Source of the DNA: Verrucomicrobiota bacterium
Lineage (GTDB): Bacteria > Verrucomicrobiota > Verrucomicrobiia > Limisphaerales > CAIMTB01
Direction of reading: 5' to 3'
NCBI GenBank assembly: GCA_963205105.1
Contig: CAUJJW010000352.1
Location: 1 to 47,150 of the forward strand
DNA length: 47,150 bases
Shown here: piece after piece, positions 19,755 to 28,204 of the stretch
Layout: every line of letters starts with the position of its first letter
How positions within the stretch are numbered: position 1 is the stretch's first letter
Notes under the pieces: model-generated
Told to the model about the DNA's origin: nothing
Databases searched by the model: none
What the model saw: only the letters and a program-made list of their open reading frames with translations
Position numbers and translations under genes: made by a program

Positions 19755-19803
19755 GGTCGTGGCCGGGGGTGCTCCGTAGACCTCCGGCCGCGACCGCTTT
19801 TTT
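19755..19803 (+). terminator. Intrinsic terminator after rpsU
   Basis: GGTCGTGGCCGGGGG (19755-19769) pairs, with two G-U wobbles, to CCTCCGGCCGCGACC (19781-19795); GCTTTTTTT follows. It lies 14 bp after the rpsU stop. Confidence 0.88.
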
Positions 19804-19918
19804 GTTGGGAGGATTGGTTTTTCAGTGAGGTGTCGTAGGAGCCTCATCAACGTGCGCGGAGCCGACCTCCGCCTTGACGGTTCTTTTCGACCCAAGCTCT
19901 TCGTATCCTTCATTTTCC

Positions 19919-20833
19919 ATGTATTCGCTCTCCTCGTGTTGGAACTCGGGTCGCCACACCTGTGGGCGGCAGATGCTCAACGAAATCCGGGGTCTTGGCT
20001 TTGAATACGCCGAGCTGAGCCACGGGATCCGTCTGGGTCTCCTGCCCGGAATCATCGAGGCGGTGGAAGCCGGTGAGATCAAGATCTCGTCCCTGCACAA
20101 CTTCTGCCCGCTGCCGATGGGCGTCATGCATCCGGCGCCGAACCTCTTCAAGTTCACGGCTCTTGACCGACGCGAACGCGACAATGCCTGGAAACACACG
20201 CTCAAGACCCTGGACACGGCCGCACGCCTGAAGGCGATCGTGGTCGTCCTGCACATGGGCGCCGTGGAGATGAAGGACTACACCGACCGCCTCTTGGACA
20301 TGATCGGTGAAGGCAAGAAGGAGACTCCCAAGTACGAGAAGCTCCTCCAGGAAGGGCTGGATAAGCGTGAATCCCGCAAGGAACCGCACATGGAAGCCGC
20401 CTACGCGTTCCTCCATGCCCTGGCCAGCGAGGCTTCACAGCGCGGGCTGAAACTCGGCATCGAGAATCGCGAGGCGCTCGAGGAGATCCCCTTCGAAAGC
20501 GATTTCCACCTGTTTTTCCGGGAGTTCCAGGAGCCCAGCGTGGGCTATTGGCACGACACCGGCCATGGCCAGATCAAGGAGAACATCGGGGTCATCCACC
20601 ACGCGATGCATGTCGGTGGCTTGGCGGACCGTTTGTGGGGCTTTCACATCCATGACGTGGCCTATCCCGGTCGGGATCATTTGGTGCCTGGCACCGGCAT
20701 GATCGATTACGCGGCATTGAAGCCGTACGTGAAGCCGGAACACGTGAAGGTCCTGGAACTCAGCCCGGGCGCGCCCGCGGACCTCATTCCCCAAGGGTTC
20801 GAGCACATCAAGAGCCTCTGGGGCCCCGAGTGA
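19919..20833 (+). CDS. Sugar phosphate isomerase/epimerase (TIM barrel, AP-endonuclease 2 fold)
   Basis: With ATG 19919 the protein has 304 residues, is cytoplasmic (no signal peptide) and shows the xylose-isomerase-like TIM-barrel pattern: LGFEYAELSHG, ISSLHNFCPLP, VVVLHMGAVE, LGIENREA (metal-binding Glu), VGYWHDTGHG (metal-binding His/Asp), GFHIHDV and a C-terminal LELSPGA (Glu). The exact substrate cannot be read from the sequence. Its stop overlaps the start of the next gene (GTGA), implying translational coupling to a membrane protein. A frame open to 19874 adds residues not needed by the fold. Confidence 0.8.
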   Translation: MYSLSSCWNSGRHTCGRQMLNEIRGLGFEYAELSHGIRLGLLPGIIEAVEAGEIKISSLHNFCPLPMGVMHPAPNLFKFTALDRRERDNAWKHTLKTLDTAARLKAIVVVLHMGAVEMKDYTDRLLDMIGEGKKETPKYEKLLQEGLDKRESRKEPHMEAAYAFLHALASEASQRGLKLGIENREALEEIPFESDFHLFFREFQEPSVGYWHDTGHGQIKENIGVIHHAMHVGGLADRLWGFHIHDVAYPGRDHLVPGTGMIDYAALKPYVKPEHVKVLELSPGAPADLIPQGFEHIKSLWGPE

Positions 20834-21957
20834 AGCGACGGCTGCGTCACGCGTGGTCCCTGGCGTGGCGGGCCGGGATCACCGCCCTCCTGATGGCGTG
20901 GGCGTTCCACGCGATTTTTCATGACCAGTGCCGCATCCTGCTCGATGCCCAGGACGTGAAACTCGATGCCATGCCCCGTCTCGATCGATGGCACGCGGTA
21001 TGGCGCCTCGGCCCGGCGGAGCTCGGTCGAACTCTGGTCGGTGTCCGATTTGAATGGCTCGCCGCCTCCATTGGTCTCTGGGGCCTGACCATCGTGGTCG
21101 GAGCCTGGCGCTGGCTGCTCATCCTTCGTTCGCAAGGTCTCGACCCCGGTTTTCGACGGACCCTGGAGATCTCCCTGGTCGCGCACTTCTTCAATTCCTT
21201 CCTGTTGGGGTCGGCCGGTGGTGACGTGCTGAAGGCCTATTATGCCGCCCGCGTCACCCATCATCGGAAGACCGAGGCCGTTACCACGGTCCTTTTGGAC
21301 CGCGTCCTGGGACTGTTCACGATGCTCGGATTCGCGGTCGCTCTGATGATCCCCAATCTCGGCCTGATCCAAGACCAGCCCGAAACCCAACTGCTGGCGG
21401 TGGTCGTGTTCGGGATGTTCGGAGCCGCAAGCGTCATCCTTTGGCTTTCCCTGCGTGGTGGCGTTTCGGGGGTGTTCCCTAAGGCTCGACAACTCCTCGC
21501 CCGCCTGCCCAAAGGGGAGCTGCTGCAACGGGGCATTGAAGCAGGTCGCACCCTGGGACGACGCCCGAGCCTCGTGTTCCAGACCGTCCTGGTGTCCATC
21601 CTCCTCACGTGCATCTGTGTGCTGCAGTTGCTGACGCTGGTTTGGGGCTACGGTCTTGAGGTCCCGCTGGCCCCGATGCTTTTCGTCGTTCCGTCAGTGA
21701 TCTGCATTTCAGCGCTGCCCCTGACCCCGAACGGCTTGGGAGTCCGGGACAATCTGTACGTGTACCTGCTGAGCCTCCCTCAAATCGGCATCAGCGCCGG
21801 AACCGCCCTCGCCATTTCACTCGTCGCTTACGCGTGCAGCCTGGTGTGGAGCGCTTTGGGCGGCGTTCTGTACCTGCTCATGCGCCGCGAAACCGACTTG
21901 GCGGAAGCCATGGCGGAGGAACGCGCCGACGCCGACGCCCGCGAAACGGATTCGTAG
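20830..21957 (+). CDS. Flippase-like integral membrane protein (lysylphosphatidylglycerol synthase TM family)
   Basis: The 375-residue protein starts with GTG overlapping the preceding stop. It has six to eight hydrophobic segments and the family hallmarks AHFFNSFLLGSAGGDVLKAYYAAR and VTTVLLDRVLGLFTMLG, followed by LPLTPNGLGVRDNLYVYLL. This is the YbhN/UPF0104/AglD2-type membrane domain without the soluble aminoacyl transferase. Related proteins are implicated in lipid or glycolipid translocation. The acidic, Ala-rich C-terminus (EAMAEERADADARETDS) ends just before a repeat array. Confidence 0.82.
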   Translation: MKRRLRHAWSLAWRAGITALLMAWAFHAIFHDQCRILLDAQDVKLDAMPRLDRWHAVWRLGPAELGRTLVGVRFEWLAASIGLWGLTIVVGAWRWLLILRSQGLDPGFRRTLEISLVAHFFNSFLLGSAGGDVLKAYYAARVTHHRKTEAVTTVLLDRVLGLFTMLGFAVALMIPNLGLIQDQPETQLLAVVVFGMFGAASVILWLSLRGGVSGVFPKARQLLARLPKGELLQRGIEAGRTLGRRPSLVFQTVLVSILLTCICVLQLLTLVWGYGLEVPLAPMLFVVPSVICISALPLTPNGLGVRDNLYVYLLSLPQIGISAGTALAISLVAYACSLVWSALGGVLYLLMRRETDLAEAMAEERADADARETDS

Positions 21958-21960
21958 GGG

Positions 21961-22440
21961 GCTCTCCATGAACCGTGAAATCGTTTCGTTGATTTCCAAC
22001 GACTTACAATTTCGCGGTTCAAGGGCCGTGAGCAGGTCGATTTCGAACAGGTGGCTCTCCATGAACCGTGAAATCGTTTCGTTGATTTCCAACGACTTAC
22101 AATTTCGCGGTTCAAAGGCCGTGAGCAGATCGATTTCGAACAGGTGGCTCTCCATGAACCTGCATTCCGTAGCGGCGGGCGTCCCGCCCCCCGGAATCCT
22201 CCCGGGTTCAAGGCCCGTGAGCAGGTCGATTTCGAACAGGTGGCTCTCTCCATGAACCGTGAAATCGTTTCGTTGATTTCCAACGACTTACAATTTCGCG
22301 GTTCAAGGGCCGTGAGCAGGTCGATTTCGAACAGGTGGCTCTCCATGAACCGAGTTCTCACCACCGAGGCACAGAGGCACGGAGAAACAAGCCAGACCGC
22401 TTTCAACTCTGTGCCTCCGTGCCTCTGTGGTGAACCTCTC
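21961..22440 (+). repeat. Modular repeat array: 52-nt linkers alternating with palindromic modules
   Basis: Linkers that start GGTTCAAGG and end CTCCATGAACC occupy 22016-22067, 22109-22160, 22205-22258 and 22300-22351; each carries GTGAGCAG and TTCGAACAGGTGGCTCTC. A truncated linker starts the array at 21961. Between them are three near-identical copies of a 41-nt hairpin module (21975-22015, 22068-22108, 22259-22299; GTGAAATCGTTTCGTTG...), one REP-like module (22161-22204), and a final palindrome with 27-bp arms (22358-22384 against 22407-22433) of the dispersed 'GAGGCACAGAGGCACGGAG' type. Apparent ORFs through it are by-products of the repeat. No protein gene is supported. Confidence 0.9.
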
Positions 22441-22549
22441 CTCGGTTCACGGTCAACGAGCCGGTCGATTCCGGGCGGAGGACTTCCCAGGCCCGTTCAG
22501 GAATGTTTCCCAGTTGACCCAAGCCGGGCTGAACCGGGAGCTTGCCAGC

Positions 22550-23356
22550 GTGGATGTTGCACCGCTCCCGGCGCCGTTGACCGGCAAATGTCTCGTCGTC
22601 ATCGGCGGCACGACCGGCATGGGGTTGTCCGCCGCTCGCGCCTTCCTTCAAGCCGGTGCCTTGGGAGTGGTCGTCACCGGCCGCAATCCTGAGAGCGCCG
22701 TCTCCGCCCTCCAGACCCTCGGAGCCAATGCACGGGCTTTGACGGGCGACGCCACCGAATGCCGGCACGCCATCGATGCGATCGCTCTGGCGCTGGAAGC
22801 TTTTGGCGGTTTTGACGGCCTCTACCATGTGGCGGGCGGCAGTGGCCGAAAGATGGGTGACGGACCGTTGCACGAGGTCACCGACGATGGCATCCGGGCC
22901 ACGCTTCAGCTGAACCTCGATTCGCTGATCCTTTCGAATCGAGCGGCGGTGCAGCGGTTCCTCGAACGCAAGACCCCCGGTGCGATTCTCAACATGGGAT
23001 CGGTGCTGGGCTGGTCGCCGTCGCCCAAACACTTCTCCACCCACGTGTACGCGGCGGCAAAGTCCGGCATTCTCGGCTTCACCCGTTCGGTGGCGTCGTA
23101 TTACGCGGCTCAGGGCATACGAGCGAACGTGCTCGCACCGGCCCTGGTGGAAACACCGATGGCGCGCCGCGCCGCCGCCAACCCGGACATCCTCCGTTTC
23201 ATCCACACCAAACAGCCGCTCGACGGCGGACGGATAGGGCGTCCGGAGGACTGCGATGGGGCGGCGACGTTTCTGCTATCGGACGCGGCGCGATTTATCA
23301 CGGGCCAGGTGTTGGCGGTGGACGGCGGTTGGACGGTGAGCGACGGGCAACTTTGA
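22550..23356 (+). CDS. Short-chain dehydrogenase/reductase (SDR)
   Basis: With GTG 22550 (GGGAG 9 nt upstream) the protein has 268 residues, normal for a classical SDR. The frame is open to 22427, but that lies inside a palindromic repeat, so the longer start is rejected. Nucleotide-binding GGTTGMGLSAA, the NAG-like HVAGGSG, catalytic Ser in LNMGSVLGWS and Tyr-X3-Lys in YAAAKSG are present, followed by AQGIRANVLAPALVETPM and the C-terminal ITGQVLAVDGGWTV. The substrate is unknown. Four bp from a ROK kinase, so the two likely form a sugar-metabolism operon. Confidence 0.88.
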   Translation: MDVAPLPAPLTGKCLVVIGGTTGMGLSAARAFLQAGALGVVVTGRNPESAVSALQTLGANARALTGDATECRHAIDAIALALEAFGGFDGLYHVAGGSGRKMGDGPLHEVTDDGIRATLQLNLDSLILSNRAAVQRFLERKTPGAILNMGSVLGWSPSPKHFSTHVYAAAKSGILGFTRSVASYYAAQGIRANVLAPALVETPMARRAAANPDILRFIHTKQPLDGGRIGRPEDCDGAATFLLSDAARFITGQVLAVDGGWTVSDGQL

Positions 23357-23360
23357 CGAC

Positions 23361-24263
23361 ATGTCCACTTCCACTCCCTACCTGCTGGGCATCGATCTGG
23401 GTGGCTCCAGCGTGAAGGCGGCGGTCCTCACGCTGGAAGGAAGCCTGCTTGCCGAGGCCAACCGCGCCTTCGACGCCGACCGTCCCCTTCAGTTCGCCCG
23501 GGTGGTCCGTGACGTGGCGCGGGAATTGATCGCCACCCATGGGAACGATCTGCGCGCGGTGGGCATGTCCGCGCCGGGTTTGCCGGCCAGGGACGGTCGC
23601 TCCATCGCCTACCTTCCCAATCGCCTGTCAGGCATTGAAGGGTTGAATTGGTCCGAATTCCTGGGCCTGGGGCGTTCCGTGCCGTTGCTCAATGACGCCC
23701 ACGCCGCCCTTCTGGGTGAAACTTGGCAGGGCGCGGCCCGCCACCGCACCAATGTCGTTCTCCTCACCCTGGGAACCGGCGTCGGGGGTGCCGCGATGGT
23801 GGATGGTCACCTCCTGCGAGGACACGTCGGCAAGGCAGGCCATCTGGGCCATGTCTCCCTCGATCCGAACGGACCTCCGGACATCTGCGGCACGCCCGGA
23901 AGCCTCGAACTGGCGATCGGCAATGCAACCATTCAGGAACGTAGCCAGGGGCGATTTGCCACCACGCATGCCCTGATCCAGGCCCACCGGGCCGGTGACT
24001 CCGACGCGTCCAACATCTGGCTCACGTCCGTCCGCGCCCTGGCGGCGGCCATCGCGTCCCTGACCAACGTACTCGATCCGGAGGTGGTGGTGATCGGCGG
24101 CGGCATCGCGGCGGCCGGCGACGCGCTGTTCGAACCGCTGCGATCGATGGTGGCCGCCATGGAATGGCGCATCGGCGGGCATGCCGTGACCCTCGTTCCC
24201 GCGCTGCTTGGCGACAAAGCCGGCGCGGTCGGCGCGGCGTACCACGCCCAAACCCTGGCGTGA
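23361..24263 (+). CDS. ROK family sugar kinase
   Basis: The 300-residue product has the phosphate-1 motif GIDLGGSSVKAA, LNDAHAALLGE (catalytic Asp), TLGTGVGGAAMVDG and the adenosine motif VVIGGGIAAAG. ROK kinases phosphorylate glucose or N-acetyl sugars. The usual zinc-binding CxCGxxGCxE segment is reduced to DICGTPGSLE here, with one cysteine retained and the others lost, so a structural zinc is doubtful. It probably forms an operon with the SDR and faces GH127 tail to tail. Confidence 0.85.
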   Translation: MSTSTPYLLGIDLGGSSVKAAVLTLEGSLLAEANRAFDADRPLQFARVVRDVARELIATHGNDLRAVGMSAPGLPARDGRSIAYLPNRLSGIEGLNWSEFLGLGRSVPLLNDAHAALLGETWQGAARHRTNVVLLTLGTGVGGAAMVDGHLLRGHVGKAGHLGHVSLDPNGPPDICGTPGSLELAIGNATIQERSQGRFATTHALIQAHRAGDSDASNIWLTSVRALAAAIASLTNVLDPEVVVIGGGIAAAGDALFEPLRSMVAAMEWRIGGHAVTLVPALLGDKAGAVGAAYHAQTLA

Positions 24264-24302
24264 GATCCGACGGAATCGAGCCCTGGTTCGCAACGCTTTC
24301 CT

Positions 24303-26324
24303 TCAACTCTGAAGCCTCGGAAACTCCGTCACCCGCAACTTCGCGCAGCCGTAGGGGATCAAGGTGATCTCCTCAACCGCCTCCCTGGACGACTGGGGAC
24401 CGACAGGCGTCTCCGCCGCCCAGCCGTGTTCCAGTTTCCATTGCGGCAAGCGCCGTCCACGCGCCTTCGCCACCACGCCGGCGCCGTCCGGGGAAAAGGG
24501 CCGTTCACCGACTGGGCGCTCTTCGAAGGTGATGGACGCCAACGGATCCGTCTCGTCCACCCACAAACCGTAGTTCCAGGGCGTGGTGGGTCGCACTTCG
24601 AAGTCGCCATGGGGCAGCTCGCGATGCGGTTGGTCGGCGTGAATGCGCGTCCAGTTCTCACCCACGGCCAAGGCATACACCAAGGGGCCGCGTTCGACCG
24701 ACACCGCTCCGTGGTAGCGCTCGGTGGTCACCAAGGCCATCGGGAACCTGAGCTCGATCTCGGTGGTTCCCTCCCAGGTACGGCTGAGTCGATGGAAGGT
24801 GCCGGGGCGCATCGGCTTCGCTTCGCCGCCTGCGACTCGGATGGTGGCGCCCGCCGCCCAGGACGGAACACGGAGCAGCAGAGGAAAACGCACGGAACGC
24901 TCCGTCGACACCGTGAGATGAAGGTCTTCGCGGAACGGGTAATCGGTGCGGAGCGTTGCTTGAACGGGAACGCCACGGGACTCGAACCGGGCCGAACTCG
25001 GTGCGTAGGCCACGACGGCGATCCCTTCGTCGGGACAACGCATCCACAAGTGGGCGGCGAACTTGGGCCAACCCTGGTGCAGGTTGGCGGTGCAACAACC
25101 GTAGTTCGGTTCCAGGCCGAACAGGTTCGAGTCCGGCCCGTTGGTGCTCCACATGTGGCCGGGATTGACCGTGCACTGGACCTGATTCGCCTGCTGATCG
25201 TACTGATGCGACCACATGTCCGGCGCGAACGAGGCGGGCAGGGCGTTGAAGGCGATGCGTTCGAGCCGATCGGCCAGGGCGACGTCGCCGCCGACCGCCA
25301 CGGCCAGCTCCAGCGAGTGCATGGCTTCCACCACCGCGCAAAGCTCGGTTCCCTGGACCGGGTTGCGACCGGAGAGGCATTCGTCGCCGGAGAACATTCC
25401 ATTGGCCTGTCCGTGGTAGCGATCCAGGCGCGCGAGCATGCGCCCGGCCAATTCCAGGTCTTCCGCCTGTCGCGAATGGCGCCAGGCCAGGGCTCCCGCT
25501 TTCAAGGCCATCGCCGTGTTGACCACGTGTTTCTCCCAAGTCCAGAGACCGCGGCGCGGGGTCGGAGACGTCACTTCGGCTCCGGCATGGAACGCGGCGT
25601 AGTCGAAACCCTGCTTCTGCAACCGGCGGGCGAGGTTCAGGAGCCAGGGTTCGCCGGTCCGCTCATGCACGTCGTGGATCGCGATCAAGCCTTCGAACCA
25701 GCGGAAGCGGCCCCAATCGAACAGCGGTGTCCGGTCGATCGCGATGGCCATCGCACTGAGATTGCGCAGGACCGCTTGGAGGGCTTTGTCCTCGCCGGTG
25801 GCCGCGTGGTATTGGACCAGGACCTTGTTCACCAGAAGGATGGCCCAAAGATCGTAGGTCCGGGCGTTGGCATCCGCGGGGAAGGGGGCGTACCAACCGT
25901 CGGAACGCTGGCCGGCGAGAATCTGGCCCACCCTTCGGTGCGCCTTCTCTTTGAGCCGGTCGTCATTCAGCGCCCAGGCAAGGGCGATCAGGCCGTCGAG
26001 CCAGTAAGGCGCGCGTTCCCATCCCTCGGCCTTGCCGCCAAACCATTGGCTCTCGCTCACATCGGGCCAGAATTCATCCAGGTGCCCGGTGAGTCCGTCC
26101 GCCTGTTGCTGAAGCTGACGGCGCAACCAACCCTCGGCGGTCACAGCGCCCGGAGGCAAAGGGCGGAACGCTGGCTCGGCGAGTTTCTCATCCCGATGCC
26201 CGACTCGGGACCAATGCCAAGGGCGCATGTAGGCCTGAGCTGGTATTGAGCCGGCGGCGGCGGCGGTCGTGCCGGCCGCGAGGTGGGTGAGGAAGGAACG
26301 CCGTGGAATCGCTGTCGTCTTCAT
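24303..26324 (-). CDS. GH127-type glycoside hydrolase (beta-L-arabinofuranosidase-like), Tat-exported
   Basis: With ATG 26324 the protein has 673 residues. The N-terminus has a twin-arginine signal (IPRRSFLTHLAAGTTAAAAG). The body matches the GH127/DUF1680 layout: an (alpha/alpha)6 barrel with YWLDGLIALAWALND, WTWEKHVVNTAMALK, then NQVQCTVNPGHMWSTNG and NYGCCTANLHQGWPK, containing the family's cysteine pair region, and a C-terminal beta part (RGPLVYALAVGENW). Related enzymes release L-arabinofuranose from plant or glycan substrates using a zinc-coordinated cysteine nucleophile. A frame open to 26438 precedes the signal and is rejected. Confidence 0.82.
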   Translation of the reverse strand: MKTTAIPRRSFLTHLAAGTTAAAAGSIPAQAYMRPWHWSRVGHRDEKLAEPAFRPLPPGAVTAEGWLRRQLQQQADGLTGHLDEFWPDVSESQWFGGKAEGWERAPYWLDGLIALAWALNDDRLKEKAHRRVGQILAGQRSDGWYAPFPADANARTYDLWAILLVNKVLVQYHAATGEDKALQAVLRNLSAMAIAIDRTPLFDWGRFRWFEGLIAIHDVHERTGEPWLLNLARRLQKQGFDYAAFHAGAEVTSPTPRRGLWTWEKHVVNTAMALKAGALAWRHSRQAEDLELAGRMLARLDRYHGQANGMFSGDECLSGRNPVQGTELCAVVEAMHSLELAVAVGGDVALADRLERIAFNALPASFAPDMWSHQYDQQANQVQCTVNPGHMWSTNGPDSNLFGLEPNYGCCTANLHQGWPKFAAHLWMRCPDEGIAVVAYAPSSARFESRGVPVQATLRTDYPFREDLHLTVSTERSVRFPLLLRVPSWAAGATIRVAGGEAKPMRPGTFHRLSRTWEGTTEIELRFPMALVTTERYHGAVSVERGPLVYALAVGENWTRIHADQPHRELPHGDFEVRPTTPWNYGLWVDETDPLASITFEERPVGERPFSPDGAGVVAKARGRRLPQWKLEHGWAAETPVGPQSSREAVEEITLIPYGCAKLRVTEFPRLQS

Positions 26325-26480
26325 GGTCGAGAAAATGGGAGTCCCGACGGAAACGGAAGTTGGAGCGACCTCCGTGCCTCTCGGGCCTAGCCGAAGCCTT
26401 CGGGATCGGGTCTCAGGCCGGTACTGTTTTGGGACCAAGGCGCGTGTCTTCGCGCTCCCCGCCAGGACCTGCTGCGTGCA

Positions 26481-27053
26481 TCAGAGCGCTGGTCCGGCGG
26501 TTGCGTGGGGAGCCTTCCAAACGCTATCGCCCACCTGGATCACGCCGGCTTGCACCACGCGGGCATAAATGCCGCGCAGATGCAGGCGCTTGCCCTCGGG
26601 CGAATTCACGAAGGCGAGCGCCGCGTTTCCGAAGCGGGCGGCGAACTTGCGACACCCGTTGTGCGGCATCGGTGTGACCTCCAGCACCACGTTCCCGAGG
26701 CGCAGGCGATCCCCGGTTCGGAGGTTCTCCACGCCCAAATGGAGGTCGACGTACAATTGATCCCCGGCCAGGGCCCAGCGTTCCCGGCTGCCGGCGATCA
26801 GGTTCACCGCCCGGGAATTCATCAGGGTCACTTGGGAATTCTGTTCGGACATGCCGGGCAACGGGGGTGAAGGAAAGCGGCGGACCCAACGATCGCCCAC
26901 CGCTCCGGAACCGACATCGAAGGGACATGAGGCCAGATCCTCACGCGCATCGATGGCGGTACGGATGACGATGGCCTCGACCCGACCGCCGTCGCGTGGC
27001 GACTGAAGGATGTGGGGCACGCCGGCCTGCAACTCCTCGGTGCTCCGATGCAT
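26481..27053 (-). CDS. MOSC domain protein
   Basis: With ATG 27053 the protein has 190 residues, normal for a stand-alone MOSC protein. VEAIVIR near the start, EQNSQVTLMNSRAVNLI, LAGDQLYVDLHLGVENLRTGDRLRLG and MPHNGCRKFAARFG (the conserved MOSC cysteine) are present. MOSC domains are related to the C-terminal part of molybdenum cofactor sulfurase and YiiM/YuaD proteins. The longer open frame to 27215 reads through a simple-sequence repeat and a promoter for the opposite strand, and is rejected. Nothing in the neighbourhood specifies a substrate. Confidence 0.85.
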   Translation of the reverse strand: MHRSTEELQAGVPHILQSPRDGGRVEAIVIRTAIDAREDLASCPFDVGSGAVGDRWVRRFPSPPLPGMSEQNSQVTLMNSRAVNLIAGSRERWALAGDQLYVDLHLGVENLRTGDRLRLGNVVLEVTPMPHNGCRKFAARFGNAALAFVNSPEGKRLHLRGIYARVVQAGVIQVGDSVWKAPHATAGPAL

Positions 27054-27093
27054 GGCGCATGGTGAGCGGACGTCGGGAGTGGCGCAACGGCGG

Positions 27094-27150
27094 CGGACGG
27101 AGGACGGAAGACGGAGGACGGAGGGCGGAGGACGGAGGGCGGAGGGCGGG
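27094..27150. repeat. Degenerate heptamer tandem repeat (GGAGGRC-type)
   Basis: About eight tandem copies of a 7-bp unit alternating GGAGGAC, GGAAGAC and GGAGGGC, purine-only on the plus strand apart from C. It lies directly upstream of the putative promoter of the GT2 gene and in the leader of the divergent MOSC gene, so changes in copy number could alter promoter spacing. Confidence 0.8.
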
Positions 27151-27180
27151 TTGACCCGGGGTGAATCGGCTCGGCATACT
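27151..27180 (+). promoter_or_regulatory. Putative glycan-operon promoter TTGACC-N18-CATACT
   Basis: TTGACC (27151-27156) and CATACT (27175-27180) are 18 bp apart and 20 bp upstream of the GT2 ATG at 27200. It immediately follows the heptamer repeat. The GTG at 27161 falls between the two boxes, supporting the ATG start. Confidence 0.5.
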
Positions 27181-27199
27181 GAAGCGGCCTGAATTCCGC

Positions 27200-28204
27200 A
27201 TGAAATCGCCCTCAAGACCGGAGACGGCGTCGAGCCCGTCGGCGCGGCTTCCCGTCAGCGCTTTCATCATCTGCCAGGACGAGGAGGGTTACCTCGAGAA
27301 CTGCATCCGGAGTCTGTACCAGTTTCAGGAGATCATCATCGTCGATTCCGGGTCGAAGGATGGCACCCCGGATCTGGTGCGGCGCTACCAGGAGGCGGGC
27401 TGGCCGATCCGGTTCATGCATCAGGACTGGCTGGGATATGCGGCTCAGAAACAGTTCGCGATGGAGCAGACGACGCTGCCGTGGTGTCTGAACATCGATT
27501 CGGATGAGCGCCTGGACGAAGATTTCCGCGAGGAACTTCCCACTCTGCTGGAGGCTCCGCCGGAGGTGCATGCCTGGTCGATTCATCGGCGTCCCTATCT
27601 GATCGGGTACGGGTATTCGCCGAAGAACGTGAAGGAACGGGCGATCCTGCGGATGGTGCGCCGGGGGCAGGGACGGTACGACCTGAACCTGCGGGTGCAC
27701 GAAGGCATCGTCGTGGCGGGCAAGGTGCGGATTTCGCCCAGGGGCAGTCTGTTGCATTACACGCCGCTGCCGATCGAGGAGCAGATTCTGAAGCAGAACA
27801 AGTACTCGACCCTGAAGTGTCGTCAGTTGATCGAAGCGGGGAAGAAGCCGCGCAAGATCCGGTTGGTGTTCAATCCTGCGGTCTACTTTCTCCGGTTGTA
27901 CTTCCATCACCGGCTGTGCCGCTGCGGCTTTCCGGGGTTCATCCAGGCGATGACCGGCGCGGTGTACTCGTTTCTGACGGAAGCCAAGATCTATCAGGCC
28001 CACGCGCAGCGGTCGTTGCCGTTCGTCGACGACCTGGATGGCGACCGCGTGTTGGGAAACCTTCAGTTCAAGAATGATCCGGCCTCTGGCCCTGCAGCTG
28101 GAATGGTTCCGGGGGGCGAGACGCCCCCCTCTACGGCAGGCGGGACGCCTGCCGCTACCAAGGCACAGTCGAGGGCAGGGTCAGCGGCCAAGAATGACGC
28201 ATGA
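27200..28204 (+). CDS. Glycosyltransferase family 2 (WaaE/KdtX-like)
   Basis: With ATG 27200 the protein has 334 residues. GT2 features are VSAFIICQDEEGYLENCIRSL, IIIVDSGSKDGTPDL, WCLNIDSDERLD (DxD-type) and FFRP-like aromatic segments later on. The sequence resembles LPS core glycosyltransferases of the WaaE/KdtX group, cytoplasmic and membrane-associated. The last about 30 residues (from GMVPGGETPPSTAGG onward) are encoded by a REP-like repeat at 28111-28158 and are not part of the fold. The stop overlaps the start of the next glycosyltransferase (ATGA). Confidence 0.86.
   Translation: MKSPSRPETASSPSARLPVSAFIICQDEEGYLENCIRSLYQFQEIIIVDSGSKDGTPDLVRRYQEAGWPIRFMHQDWLGYAAQKQFAMEQTTLPWCLNIDSDERLDEDFREELPTLLEAPPEVHAWSIHRRPYLIGYGYSPKNVKERAILRMVRRGQGRYDLNLRVHEGIVVAGKVRISPRGSLLHYTPLPIEEQILKQNKYSTLKCRQLIEAGKKPRKIRLVFNPAVYFLRLYFHHRLCRCGFPGFIQAMTGAVYSFLTEAKIYQAHAQRSLPFVDDLDGDRVLGNLQFKNDPASGPAAGMVPGGETPPSTAGGTPAATKAQSRAGSAAKNDA
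28111..28158 (+). repeat. REP-like element inside the 3' end of the GT2 gene
   Basis: GGGGGGCGAGACGCCCCCC, CTCTACGG, then GGCGGGACGCCTGCCGCTAC: the same double palindrome as at 10.9, 30.0, 43.4 and 46.5 kb. It is in frame and translated as GGETPPSTAGGTPAAT. Confidence 0.9.

Noticed and set aside
21961..22440. Possible CRISPR array, because constant ~52-bp units alternate with other sequence
   Set aside because: The intervening segments are not unique spacers: three are near-identical hairpins and one is a known dispersed REP-like element. No cas gene is nearby, and units have inverted-repeat ends unlike typical CRISPR repeats.
22427..22549. N-terminal extension of the SDR to GTG 22427
   Set aside because: The upstream start lies in the arm of a palindromic repeat and the extra 41 residues precede the Rossmann fold; GTG 22550 has a ribosome-binding site.
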